Assembly: GCF_003259745.1 (NCBI RefSeq)
Contig: NZ_QLMC01000006.1
Span: 67,011-131,010 of the forward strand
Reading direction: 5' to 3'
From: Larkinella arboricola
GTDB lineage: Bacteria; Bacteroidota; Bacteroidia; Cytophagales; Spirosomataceae
DNA: 64,000 bases
Part shown: positions 1-8,649 of the stretch, one piece after another
How positions within the stretch are numbered: the first letter of the stretch is position 1
How the letters are laid out: each line of letters starts with the position of its first letter
Notes under the pieces: model-generated
Database searches by the model: none
What the model was told of the DNA's origin: nothing
What the model saw: only the letters and a program-made list of their open reading frames with translations
Translations under genes and position numbers: made by a program

Positions 1-262
1 CGGGACCGAATTGCAGGGAGGTGGGGTTTTTCAGACCGGCGGTGATGTCGAGCCGGCCGTTGGGGTTGTCTTTGAGCCGACTGGACTTAAAGTTAAAGCG
101 ACCATTGCGCACCTGCTCCCGGGAAGGTTTTTCTTTTTTGGGCTTTTTCCTGAGTTTGTGCTTATCCTTGAATTTGTTACGGTCAGGTGCAGGCCTTTGA
201 CTCCAGGTGTTGGTGGGGTTTAGAAAAAGGCTGATAAGTAGCCAGCAAACAATCGTTCGCAT
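1..262 (-). CDS. secreted protein of unknown function, C-terminus cut by window edge
   Basis: An open frame begins with ATG at 262 on the minus strand and runs without a stop off the window edge, giving 87 residues. Residues 1-22 form a signal peptide (MRTIVCWLLISLFLN followed by a polar stretch ending in WSQ). The next 40 residues are very basic, with runs of Lys, Arg and Pro. I do not recognise the family. The coding sense is supported by the signal peptide at the exact start and by absence of stops. The plus-strand frame over the same bases lacks any such sign. The function cannot be inferred. Confidence 0.55.
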   Translation of the reverse strand, partial: MRTIVCWLLISLFLNPTNTWSQRPAPDRNKFKDKHKLRKKPKKEKPSREQVRNGRFNFKSSRLKDNPNGRLDITAGLKNPTSLQFGP

Positions 263-862
263 GGACAAGGAGGGGGTAAAAAACTTTCTCATACAACTTT
301 GGCCAAGTCAAAAAATGAATTACTCTTAATTTGTAAAGCAGCTGAATTTTAAATCGATTTCGTCGATGTTGAAACCCAGGTAGTTTGGGCATTCAACCCT
401 AACTCAAGCGATCAACAAAGCAAACTATGATTCGGCGGGAGGAAAATGGTAGAGAAAATGGTGCTGAAATTATCCAAAATAAGTATGAGATTACATTGAA
501 AAATTTCAATTACACATATGTTTTTGACTCAAAGGCCTAAGTAATTAGCGAATGGCCCAACAGGACATCCTAGACTCATTTGACACGGGACTACTCCATA
601 ATAAATGGTAAGGGCCATATAGTGATTCATATCCGGCCGGAGCCTACTAGTAAAGCCTCCACCTTACTAGTACAGACTCCTGACTGCTATCTTCGGGATC
701 ATGACATTTCTTTGCCGGTCAATGACCCCGGAACGGGTAGCATTGACCGGCTTGGCTGCTAAGGCTGGTCATCGGAAGCAGTGCCTGCATAGTCTGCAAA
801 AAATAGTCCATCCAACTATACAAATTACCAACGGCAATTTTACACTACCTTTCAAAACCGTT
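263..862. other. 600-bp gap with no convincing gene
   Basis: I see no protein-coding frame with family resemblance here. Two inverted repeats stand out: TACTAGTAA at 645-653 pairing with 664-672, and GCCGGTCAATG at 714-724 pairing with 741-751. The second lies 112 bp beyond the stop of the minus-strand operon that ends at 863, and could end that transcript. Confidence 0.5.
714..751 (-). terminator. possible terminator hairpin of the ArsR/SRPBCC/DUF4256 operon
   Basis: Perfect 11-bp arms (714-724 and 741-751) enclose a 16-base loop. It lies downstream of the minus-strand operon. There is no T-tract after the stem, so termination is an inference from position only. Confidence 0.3.
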
Positions 863-1444
863 TTAGACCCTTAGTGAGCCACGGAACCCCCGGGCGGCAT
901 AGTAAGACTCTGCTCCATTATGATATATGAAAACGTGACCATAACGGTAATCACCAAAAAGTGCGCCCCCAAGTTTTCTGATTTCAGCAGGTGTTTCCAC
1001 CCAGCTCGAGGTTTTTGTATCAAACTGGCCAAGTTTCTGCAACGCCCCATACTGTTCTTCCGTTAACAACTTAATGCCCATAGCAGCCGCCATATCAACC
1101 GCATTGTTTGCCGGTTTATTTTCTTTCCTCGACTCGAGCGCCTGGCGGTCGTAACAACAACTTCGTCGGCCTTTCGGGCTTTCTGCTGAACAATCATAAA
1201 AAATGTATTCGCCTGTCTTTTGATCGTGCCCGACTACATCCGGCTCACCGCCCGTCCGTTCCATTTCATAAAGTGACCATAGCTTTTCTCCGTTAGCTTC
1301 CAGCCTGGCTTGCACGGTATTCCATTCCACATCCGGATGACGGTTCATATTTTTCGTAAAACGGACTTTCAGCGTACCCAGCAGGCTCTCCTGTTGTTCT
1401 GGTGACAACTCCTTTTCAGGAGTGGTTTCAATTGACTGTATCAT
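863..1444 (-). CDS. DUF4256 family protein
   Basis: A 193-residue soluble protein without signal peptide or membrane segment. It matches, from memory, the DUF4256 family: an N-terminal helical part, then the segment with GEPDVVGHD and YIFYDCSAESPKGRRSCCYDR, and a C-terminal part with FGDYRYGHVFIYHNGAESYYAARGF written here only in part (GDYRYGHVFIYHNGAESYY). The biochemical role of this family is not established. It is the third gene of an operon with an SRPBCC protein (6-bp gap) and an ArsR regulator, an arrangement that is common for this family and points to a small stress- or ligand-responsive unit. Full family length, no sign of damage. Confidence 0.85.
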   Translation of the reverse strand: MIQSIETTPEKELSPEQQESLLGTLKVRFTKNMNRHPDVEWNTVQARLEANGEKLWSLYEMERTGGEPDVVGHDQKTGEYIFYDCSAESPKGRRSCCYDRQALESRKENKPANNAVDMAAAMGIKLLTEEQYGALQKLGQFDTKTSSWVETPAEIRKLGGALFGDYRYGHVFIYHNGAESYYAARGFRGSLRV

Positions 1445-1450
1445 AATGTG

Positions 1451-1918
1451 TTAGTTTAATTTACTGACTACGTCCTGCAATCTGGTATGGGCCATATTCA
1501 AACCTTTCGCAAAGGGTAACTGTAACATCTGATCCCGAAGTGCAACGGATCGATACACGATATGCATTTGGAGTTTGCTGGTGTGGTCAGTGAGTGGTTC
1601 AAACTCCAGAAATTCAAGCTGGGCACCAAAAGGCGCGTTTTCCATTTCAAAGGTGCGGGTGATTTTTTGGTTCGGGACAAATTCATGGATGGTTCCATGA
1701 GCCTCAAATACCACATTACCCCGCGCATCGGTGGTCTGGAATTGCCAACTGCCGTGCTTTTTATTTTCCAGTTTGATCACTTTTGTCCCCATCCATTGTT
1801 CCACAATGTCGGGCTCGACGTAGGCTTTAAAAAGCAGTTCCAGAGGCAAATCAAACTCCCTCGTAATCACCAATTCCTGTCTGCCGTCTTTGGCCTTTAT
1901 TTTTGTTTTTTGTTCCAT
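1451..1918 (-). CDS. SRPBCC (AHSA1-like) domain protein
   Basis: 155 residues with the START/Bet v1-like fold of the AHSA1 (activator of Hsp90 ATPase homologue) group. Visible marks are the N-terminal ITREFDLPLELLFKAYVEP, where a strand leads into the two short helices, the VEQWMG turn, and the C-terminal long helix (residues ~130-150). Such proteins hold a hydrophobic ligand in a cavity, but the ligand is unknown here. It starts one base after the ArsR stop, so the two are very likely translated together. ArsR-SRPBCC pairs are widespread; the regulator probably controls both. Confidence 0.9.
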   Translation of the reverse strand: MEQKTKIKAKDGRQELVITREFDLPLELLFKAYVEPDIVEQWMGTKVIKLENKKHGSWQFQTTDARGNVVFEAHGTIHEFVPNQKITRTFEMENAPFGAQLEFLEFEPLTDHTSKLQMHIVYRSVALRDQMLQLPFAKGLNMAHTRLQDVVSKLN

Positions 1919-1919
1919 A

Positions 1920-2240
1920 CTACGTGATTTTATAGTTTTTCATGACGGTCTCTAGTTTGTTGAACCGGTCTTCCCACATAGCGCGGAAGGGCTCAATGAA
2001 GTCGGCGACCTGTTTCATTTTTTGGGCATTGATGTGATAGTAGATTTCCCTGCCGTTTTGTTGCTGTTGCAGCAATTCACACTCGGTCAGAATTTGCAGG
2101 TGTTTTGACACGGTAGGTCTAGCCGTGTTAAAGTTTGCGGCAATGGCACCCGCCGTCATTGATTGTGAGGCCACCAATAGAAGGATAGCCCTTCTGGTGG
2201 GGTCGGCTATGGCTTGAAATACGTCCCGTCTTAAATTCAT
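1920..2240 (-). CDS. ArsR family winged-helix repressor
   Basis: 106 residues, a single wH domain. The N-terminus has the typical [16 protein letters not shown] helix, followed by the recognition helix region [18 protein letters not shown] (residues ~42-60) and the wing [12 protein letters not shown]. No cysteine metal site of the ArsR/SmtB type is present, so it belongs to the metal-independent branch that is usually linked to SRPBCC proteins. It is first in the operon. Two copies of a 19-bp dyad lie directly upstream and flank the -7 box, which suggests autorepression. Confidence 0.93.
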   Translation of the reverse strand: MNLRRDVFQAIADPTRRAILLLVASQSMTAGAIAANFNTARPTVSKHLQILTECELLQQQQNGREIYYHINAQKMKQVADFIEPFRAMWEDRFNKLETVMKNYKIT

Positions 2241-2285
2241 CGTGTAGTTATTTGACTACAAATATACGTGTAGCTATTTAACTAC
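2241..2285 (-). promoter_or_regulatory. paired operator of the ArsR operon
   Basis: Two near-identical 19-base sites, CGTGTAGTTATTTGACTAC at 2241-2259 and CGTGTAGCTATTTAACTAC at 2267-2285, differ at only two positions and are spaced 26 bases start to start. Each carries GTAG at one end and CTAC at the other, a dyad as expected for a dimeric wH repressor. The proximal site touches the start codon side and the pair brackets the -7 element. Binding by the adjacent ArsR protein is an inference. Confidence 0.7.
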
Positions 2286-2290
2286 GCAAA
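2259..2290 (-). promoter_or_regulatory. Bacteroidota-type promoter of the ArsR operon
   Basis: On the minus strand TATATTTG (2266 down to 2259) fits the TAnnTTTG -7 element, and TTTG (2290-2287) lies 20 bases upstream as -33. The predicted start of transcription is only about ten bases before the ATG at 2240, so the leader is very short. Confidence 0.65.
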
Positions 2291-2793
2291 TTTTCCTAAA
2301 GTCAGGTTTTGCGGGACAATCTCGGGTGCAGTACTACTTCTTAAAATAGCATTGATGGGGCTTCCATGCGCGAATTCCAGTCACGTCCTTCAGTCAGTCA
2401 CTATGACGCATAATACGGCCTCAATCCATTGAACTGGCAACGGTTTGAACTGGGGAGTATCGATTATCGATTGTATTCCATTGAGCAATCTACCGGCCTT
2501 GGCTACCGAAAGACCCTCAGGAGAATGATGAAATCCGGAGAGGGATTAGAAAAAAGGAAATACGAGTTGTTTCAGGCAAGTGGTGCGTTTCCACCTCTTG
2601 AAGATAGGAGGATTCTATCAAAATTATCACGCTTCTATCTTGCCCGTCGTATGTGGGAATGAGGTTACTATGGGATGGAACGGGATCGCCAGTTCGGTGG
2701 CTTGCTGATATGTACGGCAGACCGGCCCACTTATTACTTGACAGACCAACTCGTCGTTGAGGCATCCCAACGACGAGTTGGTCTGTCAGGCCC
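2291..2793. other. gap between ArsR promoter and cold-shock gene
   Basis: About 500 bp. A 77-codon plus-strand frame (2429-2662) has no family resemblance, signal peptide or promoter and is not called. The only clear structure is the 20-bp hairpin at 2739-2788. Confidence 0.5.
2739..2788 (-). terminator. long perfect hairpin after the cold-shock gene
   Basis: Arms of 20 bp (2739-2758 and 2769-2788) pair perfectly around a 10-base loop, five bases past the stop codon of the minus-strand cold-shock gene. No T-tract follows, so it may end transcription weakly or protect the 3' end of the mRNA. Confidence 0.6.
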
Positions 2794-2985
2794 TTAAGCC
2801 CGTTCGACGTTTACAGCATTTAAGCCTTTCTTACCGCGCTCCACTTCGTAGCTTACTTTGTCGTTTTCCCGAACCTGATCAATCAATCCCGAGGCATGGA
2901 CAAATACATCCTCCCCGCCATCGTCGGGTTTAATGAAACCAAACCCTTTGGTTTCATTGAAAAATTTAACAGTTCCTGTTGGCAT
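2794..2985 (-). CDS. cold-shock domain protein (CspA family)
   Basis: 63 residues, a single OB-fold cold-shock domain. RNP1 is seen as KGFGFI (residues ~14-19) and RNP2 as DVFVHAS (residues ~26-32). The protein is expected to bind single-stranded RNA/DNA and melt RNA secondary structure in the cytoplasm. It is the first of three such genes in the window; the others are at 36847 and 37220. It is a single-gene unit followed by a strong hairpin. Confidence 0.95.
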   Translation of the reverse strand: MPTGTVKFFNETKGFGFIKPDDGGEDVFVHASGLIDQVRENDKVSYEVERGKKGLNAVNVERA

Positions 2986-3260
2986 ATTTCAGTTTTTTTG
3001 CCGCAAGGACGGTAAAAAAACTATTAATTTCAAACCTATACCGAGCATTCACAGGATTAACCGCTAACCAGCAGAACAAGGCCGTGGCCCTGATGGTGGC
3101 AAAAGAGCGTTTCTTTCACAGCTTCCGGTTCCAAATAGCCGCATCAGGCACGGTATTCGAACGCCAGTAAGATCATCGCCGGCCGGATTTAGTCCATTGG
3201 ATCATTCATCCGACGTTCAAGTACTTCTTTTCAGAAAGCGGCCCTGTTTCAGAGCTAAAT

Positions 3261-4193
3261 TTAATAACCTTCATGAAGGTTGACTTCATCATTTAGCGTT
3301 TCCCCGCTTAAGTAGCTGGTAACATTTGAAATAAACTTTTCCACCTTGTCTTTATTTTCGTTCTGGTGGGCCGCACCCGTATGCTGGGTCAAAATAACAT
3401 TTTTCATAGTCCACAAGGGACTCTCCGGGGCCAGAGGCTCATGCTCGGTTACATCCAGCACCGCGCCTACCAGCCGGCCTGTCTCCAGCACCCTGATCAT
3501 CGCTTCTTCATCCGTCGTGGTGCCTCTGCCAACGCTGGCATACAGGCTACCCTCTTTCATGGTAGAAAAGAATTGCTCAGAAACGTAGTTTTCCAGGTTT
3601 CCCGGTAGGGTATTGATAATCAAATCCGTTTGGGGCAGGTGGTCCAGCAGTTCCTCAAAGGAATGGATTTCTGCATCCGGGTCCTGTTTCGCCGTCATCT
3701 GGATTTGGCAGCCAAAGGCACTCAAGATTTTTTTGATATGGACACCAATGGCTCCCGAGCCCAAAATGATGACTTTTTTCGTACCCAGAATGTGCAGTTC
3801 ATTGCTGATGGTTTGGCCTACCCACTGCTTTTCAAGCTGAAACCGTACCAGCTGATGAACCCCGCGGTAAAAGGCCAGAATTCCACTGACGATGGTTTCG
3901 GCACAAGGTTGGGCCGAAATATCACCGACATTGACAACGGTTCCGCTAAAATTACTATCCTGATACTGTTCAAAACCAACGGACTCCAGGTGCCAGAACT
4001 CCAGCGAAGATGGTACGTTCTTCATCCAGTCGGCTGGCGGGTTACCAATCAGGAACTGACAGGATTCAAAGGCTTGTTTCAGTTCATCGTCAGACGTTGA
4101 ACCGGCAAAGGTGATCCGGGCGTCAGGTGGCAACCCATTTTTCAGATTTTGTTGTTCGTCTTCTGCCAGGTTTGCATAAACCAGAATTTCCAT
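3261..4193 (-). CDS. D-2-hydroxyacid dehydrogenase, NAD(P)-dependent
   Basis: About 310 residues. I place the start at the internal Met (MEILVYANL) because a hairpin (4222-4254) covers the upstream alternative start at 4223. The Rossmann motif GSGAIG lies at residues ~145-150 of this model. The family's catalytic trio is visible: Arg in VGRGTTTDE, Glu in HEPL, and His in HTGAA. Members reduce 2-keto acids to D-2-hydroxyacids or the reverse; the substrate cannot be told. The N-terminal part is less conserved, as is usual. It is downstream of ppk1 but a hairpin separates them, so separate transcription is likely. Confidence 0.88.
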   Translation of the reverse strand: MEILVYANLAEDEQQNLKNGLPPDARITFAGSTSDDELKQAFESCQFLIGNPPADWMKNVPSSLEFWHLESVGFEQYQDSNFSGTVVNVGDISAQPCAETIVSGILAFYRGVHQLVRFQLEKQWVGQTISNELHILGTKKVIILGSGAIGVHIKKILSAFGCQIQMTAKQDPDAEIHSFEELLDHLPQTDLIINTLPGNLENYVSEQFFSTMKEGSLYASVGRGTTTDEEAMIRVLETGRLVGAVLDVTEHEPLAPESPLWTMKNVILTQHTGAAHQNENKDKVEKFISNVTSYLSGETLNDEVNLHEGY

Positions 4194-4221
4194 AGTTTCC
4201 CAGGTTGAGTGATAAAACGAC

Positions 4222-4254
4222 ATCGCCCGCTAGCCTTGACACCCCGCGGGCGAT
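4222..4254 (-). terminator. hairpin between ppk1 and the dehydrogenase
   Basis: ATCGCCCGC (4222-4230) pairs with GCGGGCGAT (4246-4254) around a 15-base loop. It lies after the ppk1 stop (4392) and before the chosen start of the next gene, so terminator or attenuator are both possible. No T-tract follows. Confidence 0.35.
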
Positions 4255-4391
4255 CCATCTATAACTTCCAGGTATAGCGGAATGATCAGCGTTTTTACCA
4301 GAAAATGATTTTACACCCGGTATTCCGACTTTGCGGTTATGATACGGAGGTAGAAGACCCGAATCCGTATGGCAAGATAGACTCCCTGCGC

Positions 4392-6506
4392 CTAGCGGTA
4401 TTGCTTCAGCCAGTTGTACATCGCCAGTTGAGCCCGGACTGCCGGTTTATGGGACGGTTCAACGGTTTGATTCTGCCCCTGCTCATCGATCTGACGGATT
4501 TTAAGCGTATCATTGAGCTGAAAATCAAGCAGCTGAAAAATCTCTTCTCGTAAGGCGGGGTCATAGATCGGAAAGCCTACTTCAATCCGGTGGTATAGGT
4601 TACGGTTCATCCAGTCGGCCGACGCCAGATAGATTTGCGGCTGGCCGTCGTTGTTAAAAAAGGCCACCCGGCTGTGCTCCAGAAACTGATCGACCAACCG
4701 AATTACCTCAACGCCTTCACTAATGCCCGGCACGCCCGGCAGCAAACAACAAACGCCCCGAATAATCAGCCGGACCTGCACCCCCACCTGGCTGGCTGCA
4801 TAGAGCCTGTTGATCATCACGGCATCTTCCAATCCATTGACCTTAATCACAAGACGAGCCTCTTTCCCCTGCCGCGCCAGATCCATCTCCCGCTCAATTA
4901 ACCGCAAATAATGCTGTTGAAGATTGACAGGCGCCACGAGTAGATGGTTTAACCGACTTATAGGTTTCTGCTTTTTGAGATAAGCAAACACTTTCTCTAA
5001 ATCCTTGACCATTCCCGCATGGCTGGTAAACAAACCGTGATCGGTGTAGACTTCCGCCGTCACTTCGTTAAAGTTACCCGTGCTTAAATACGCGTATCGC
5101 TCGCTTTTCCTCCGGCCTTGGGCGGTAGCGCTCCGTCGCTTCACCAAGGCAATTTTGGCGTGAACCTTGACGCCGGGCAGACTGTAAATAATATTTACGC
5201 CCGCCTTCTTCATCGCTTTGGCCCAGCGCAGGTTGTTGGCTTCATCATAGCGCGCTTTCACTTCCACAAAAACCGTCACCCGTTTACCATTGCGGGCGGC
5301 ACTCATCAGCGCATTGGCGATCACCGAATCGGCAGCGATGCGGTACAGGGCAACCTGAATCGAGTAGACCAGCGGGTCGATGGCGGCTTCGTTAAAGAAA
5401 CGTAGCACGTAGCTGTAGGACTGATAGGGAAAATGAAGCAGGCGGTCGCGCTGACCAATTGCCTCCAGCATCGACTCGAAGCCGTCCAGCTCCCGGCAGG
5501 GTAAGGCTGGGAGTACAGGAACGGTTAAGCCAGCCTGTTTTGCTAACGGCAATTTCATCAGATCGCTCAAATTGAGGTAGCGCCCGGCGGCCATCAGATC
5601 CTCCTCCTGCAACCTGAACAGGTTGACGAACCGCTCAAGCAAGTTGGGCGGCATGGCCTCATCATACAGAAACCGGACGGGTGGAGCGGTTTTTCGTCTG
5701 GCCAGCTGGTCTTTAATCTTTTTGACCAGGTTGCCCCGAAATTCATCATCAATATTCAGGTCTTCGGCCCGGTTTAGCTTAAAGCTATAACAGCCCAGAA
5801 TCTGGTATCCGGGAAAAACCCTGGATAAATTCGCCCGAATGATGTCATCCAAAAAAGCAAAATAAGCCACGCCGTCGACCGGTGATAGTTCGACAAACCG
5901 GGACACGTTTTCTTTAGGAACGTTCAGGTAAGCCATGACGATGTCATCGGGTGATACCGTATCGGGAAGTGCCGCCCCCTGATGGGGCCGCATCGACAGG
6001 GCAAAATAAAGCGATTGGCTTTCGAGCAGGGGCAGCCGGTCGCGCCGTTTCATACGGCGGTGAGTACCCACAAAAACCGGTTGAAGATAGGCCAGAACGG
6101 TGCTGTGAAACAAGTCGGCGGCTTCCTGTTGATGCACATCCAGGAAGGGTTCGTTCTGATAGATGACAACCTTGCTTTGCTTCAGTATAGGGACTAGCTC
6201 GCCTTCAAAGAGCTCATCAAACCGCTGGCGCTGGCGACCCACAAGCTGGGCTATTTCGCTGAGCACCTCCTGAGGATCGAAGGGTAACTGCCTCTGTTTT
6301 TTTTCGGGAAGCGCCGATAAGCTGCGCAGGGCCGCCACGCGGACCCGAAAAAACTCATCAAGATTTGAGGAGTAAATAGCAAGAAATTTCACCCGGTTGG
6401 CCAAAGGTACATCAGGGTCGCTGGCTTCGTCGAGCACCCGCTCGTTGAAAGACAGCCAACTTACATCACGATTCAGGTAAGGCAGAATTTCCATGTCCAG
6501 GATCAA
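4392..6506 (-). CDS. ppk1: polyphosphate kinase 1
   Basis: 704 residues, the usual length for PPK1. The N-terminus has the family signature NRDVSWLSFNERVLDEA (residues ~12-28); Met5 is an equally possible start. The C-terminal half carries the two phospholipase-D-like catalytic domains: VKVHAKIALV with His449, which corresponds to the autophosphorylated His435 of the E. coli enzyme, and LSTGNFNE near residue 475. The enzyme makes long-chain polyphosphate from the gamma phosphate of ATP, reversibly, and acts as a membrane-associated or cytoplasmic tetramer. No exopolyphosphatase gene is next to it. Upstream lies a 220-bp gap and a divergent gene. Confidence 0.97.
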   Translation of the reverse strand: MILDMEILPYLNRDVSWLSFNERVLDEASDPDVPLANRVKFLAIYSSNLDEFFRVRVAALRSLSALPEKKQRQLPFDPQEVLSEIAQLVGRQRQRFDELFEGELVPILKQSKVVIYQNEPFLDVHQQEAADLFHSTVLAYLQPVFVGTHRRMKRRDRLPLLESQSLYFALSMRPHQGAALPDTVSPDDIVMAYLNVPKENVSRFVELSPVDGVAYFAFLDDIIRANLSRVFPGYQILGCYSFKLNRAEDLNIDDEFRGNLVKKIKDQLARRKTAPPVRFLYDEAMPPNLLERFVNLFRLQEEDLMAAGRYLNLSDLMKLPLAKQAGLTVPVLPALPCRELDGFESMLEAIGQRDRLLHFPYQSYSYVLRFFNEAAIDPLVYSIQVALYRIAADSVIANALMSAARNGKRVTVFVEVKARYDEANNLRWAKAMKKAGVNIIYSLPGVKVHAKIALVKRRSATAQGRRKSERYAYLSTGNFNEVTAEVYTDHGLFTSHAGMVKDLEKVFAYLKKQKPISRLNHLLVAPVNLQQHYLRLIEREMDLARQGKEARLVIKVNGLEDAVMINRLYAASQVGVQVRLIIRGVCCLLPGVPGISEGVEVIRLVDQFLEHSRVAFFNNDGQPQIYLASADWMNRNLYHRIEVGFPIYDPALREEIFQLLDFQLNDTLKIRQIDEQGQNQTVEPSHKPAVRAQLAMYNWLKQYR

Positions 6507-6726
6507 TGGGGAATAAGGCCCGTTGATAGCCTTTACCCGTAAGTAAGCAAAAAGGTGGTAGAGTCTGACCGTTGGCTAAAGCCTTTAGTGTCAATAGAGA
6601 AAGTTTTTGTTTCTTGTTGTACGGCTAAAGAAATAACCAATAGGTCCTTTTTAAAGCCTGTCAATCCGGTTCTGGTTTCCAACGAGTCTTTTAAAATCGA
6701 GTATGCACCTTTTAAATTATCGATGC

Positions 6727-7191
6727 ATGAAAAATTTAGTGGTTAGCCTTACGGTGTTAATGCTCAGTCTTTCAACGGTTTTCGCCCAATCGGCTGCGGA
6801 CCAAAAGGCCGTCGAGTCGCTGGTGACCCAGTTTGGTCAGGCCTTTAACGCCCATGATCCGAAGGCATTCGCAGCGGCTTTTGCCGAAGACGCCGATTTT
6901 ACCAACTGGCTGGGGCAATCCGCCCACGGGCGTTCCGAAATTGAGCAATTTCACGTGCCGGTTTTAACGGTTATGTATAAAAATGGTGTTCAGCAACTGA
7001 CGCCCCCCAGAATCCGGTTCCTAAGCCCAACTATCGCCGTTGTCGATATCTGTTCGGAGGTTAAAGGAGGGGTGAGCCCGGATGGTAACCAGCTCCCCCT
7101 TCTCAAGTTTTTGCTGAACTGGACCGTCACCAAAGAACCCAATGAGCAATGGCTGATTAAAGTCATGCACAATGCGCGCTTGCCTGAATAA
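6727..7191 (+). CDS. exported SnoaL/DUF4440-like NTF2-fold protein
   Basis: 154 residues. The start MKNLVVSLTVL is preferred over the upstream Met at 6703 because it puts a clean signal peptide (about 20 residues, ending VFAQ) at the N-terminus. The rest fits the cone-shaped NTF2-like fold of the SgcJ/EcaC, SnoaL and DUF4440 groups: a first long helix with LVTQFGQAFNAHDPKAFAAA, then AEDADFTNWLG, then a sheet ending in WLIKVMHNARLP. These groups include hydrolases, isomerases and proteins of unknown role. Catalytic residues cannot be named. Export suggests a periplasmic role. It is a single gene facing a minus-strand gene. Confidence 0.8.
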   Translation: MKNLVVSLTVLMLSLSTVFAQSAADQKAVESLVTQFGQAFNAHDPKAFAAAFAEDADFTNWLGQSAHGRSEIEQFHVPVLTVMYKNGVQQLTPPRIRFLSPTIAVVDICSEVKGGVSPDGNQLPLLKFLLNWTVTKEPNEQWLIKVMHNARLPE

Positions 7192-7231
7192 ATCAGATCG
7201 ATTCGTTGGACGGCCCTTATACTACTGCCGT

Positions 7232-8080
7232 CTATTTCAGCGAGTAAGCCTTTACGGTATTATGGAAAAAGGTGGGCACAAATAATAGCTGGCTGCCTGG
7301 ATCATAGGCAATATCAGCAGAGTTAATCTTTTCTGCGGACGTATCCAGCTTTAACTCGGTTTTTCCATCTGCCTGCACATACCAGATCTTACCACCCCAC
7401 TCGGTGATGACATATTTCTGATTACCCAGCGCCACAATACCGTCAATGCCTCCCGTGGCCTTGCCAATGGTTTTTAGCTGTTTAGTGGCGGGGTTCATGG
7501 CCAGCAGCGACCCGTCGCCATTGCCGATGAGCAACTGGTTGTTATCGACCAGAAGGCCATTGGTGCCTTTCAGGGGAGCGCCTTCCAGAACCAGGTTTAT
7601 TTTTCCATTTGTCAACGCCCATATTTTACTTTCACCGGAATCGGAGATATAGACCGTCTTTTTCTGGGGATCAATGGAAATGTCGTTAAGAAACTTGGCG
7701 CCCGGAATGGCATATCGGTTCAAGATTTTACCGGAAGACAGTGCAATTTCGGCTACCTGCGTCATTTCCGTGACGTACAGCTTGTCGCCCAGAATCCCCA
7801 TCCCTTTGGTTGAATTCAGGTTGTCGGCAAATTTTAACTGGATCACTTTTCCGTCCAGCCCTACTTTGGCGATGTAACTACTCTTATTTTCCAGTGACGG
7901 CCCGCCATTAATACAAGCGACATAGAGTATCTTTTGGGTTGGGTCAAACAAAACGGATTCGGGCGTACGTAGCGTCGTGTCCGTTTCCCATACGGGTTTG
8001 AGTTCGATGGTCTGAGCGTGAAGCGAAGTCAGCAAACCGCCGAATACACTCAGCAGGCCAGCAAGGAAAGACGTTTTCAT
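7232..8080 (-). CDS. exported SMP-30/gluconolactonase-like beta-propeller protein
   Basis: 282 residues with a signal peptide (residues 1-22, ending in LHAQ). The body shows repeated blade elements such as TPESVLFDPTQKILYVAC, LNDISIDPQKKTVYISDSG and GTNGLLVDNNQLLIGNGDG, typical of the SMP-30/NHL type six-bladed propeller. Whether it is an enzyme (lactonase) or a binding protein is open; the metal ligands of SMP-30 (Glu, Asn, Asp) are possible in PESV, LNDI and NSAD but are not proven. It converges on the SnoaL-like gene with a 40-bp gap. Confidence 0.75.
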   Translation of the reverse strand: MKTSFLAGLLSVFGGLLTSLHAQTIELKPVWETDTTLRTPESVLFDPTQKILYVACINGGPSLENKSSYIAKVGLDGKVIQLKFADNLNSTKGMGILGDKLYVTEMTQVAEIALSSGKILNRYAIPGAKFLNDISIDPQKKTVYISDSGESKIWALTNGKINLVLEGAPLKGTNGLLVDNNQLLIGNGDGSLLAMNPATKQLKTIGKATGGIDGIVALGNQKYVITEWGGKIWYVQADGKTELKLDTSAEKINSADIAYDPGSQLLFVPTFFHNTVKAYSLK

Positions 8081-8649
8081 ATAGGAATAGATTTAAAAGA
8101 TAAGTATCAGGCTGTGCAAAAGTACACAAACTTACAAACTTAGCTCTGTCCGCTGGGTCAAATGAACAGAAATGCGATGACAAGCAGCATGAAGATGGGT
8201 TTGTGCTGCTGATCCCTTATTTTACCGTTACCTTTAAACAATTTTTTAACATATGAACAGCGGTCTGGTCCGGATCTTGCAGTGCTACTAGGCCACGGCC
8301 AGGAAGTTACTGTAGTCCTGGAATGAGTTATTACCTGATAGGCTACAGGGTGGGCCAGAAATTATTTGGTTTATTTCAGGAGTTTTTAGTTATTACTATG
8401 TCGTAATCCATTGCATTCAAAGATATCCTACTAGTTTGTTATGCCCTAAAAGAGTGAATTAATTATATCGCTTATAACAATGTTTCATTTTTTATATTTG
8501 CTAATGTTTTGTCAACTTAGTTCTCCCGCAGGTATTTTAATTGGTCAGAAATAAGGGCAGGAATTTGTGAGTCTTTATCTAATAGTATCGGGAGGAAATA
8601 ACGGCCGTGCCTTTATCCCATTAACAGCCCAGGAGTTCTAAGAATATAT
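8081..8649. other. 570-bp gap upstream of the acyltransferase gene
   Basis: The stretch from about 8400 is AT-rich, as expected of a promoter region, and divergently separates the gene ending leftward from the gene starting at 8650. I find no frame with coding signs and no clear repeat. Confidence 0.5.

Noticed and set aside
580-762. 60-codon plus-strand frame
   Set aside because: No ATG start or family resemblance, and it overlaps two inverted repeats in a gap.
2429-2662. 77-codon plus-strand frame before the cold-shock gene
   Set aside because: No recognisable domain or promoter; odd composition. The bases are better described as intergenic.
2979-3170. 63-codon plus frame overlapping the cold-shock start
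   Set aside because: Overlaps the clear cold-shock gene start and has no family resemblance.
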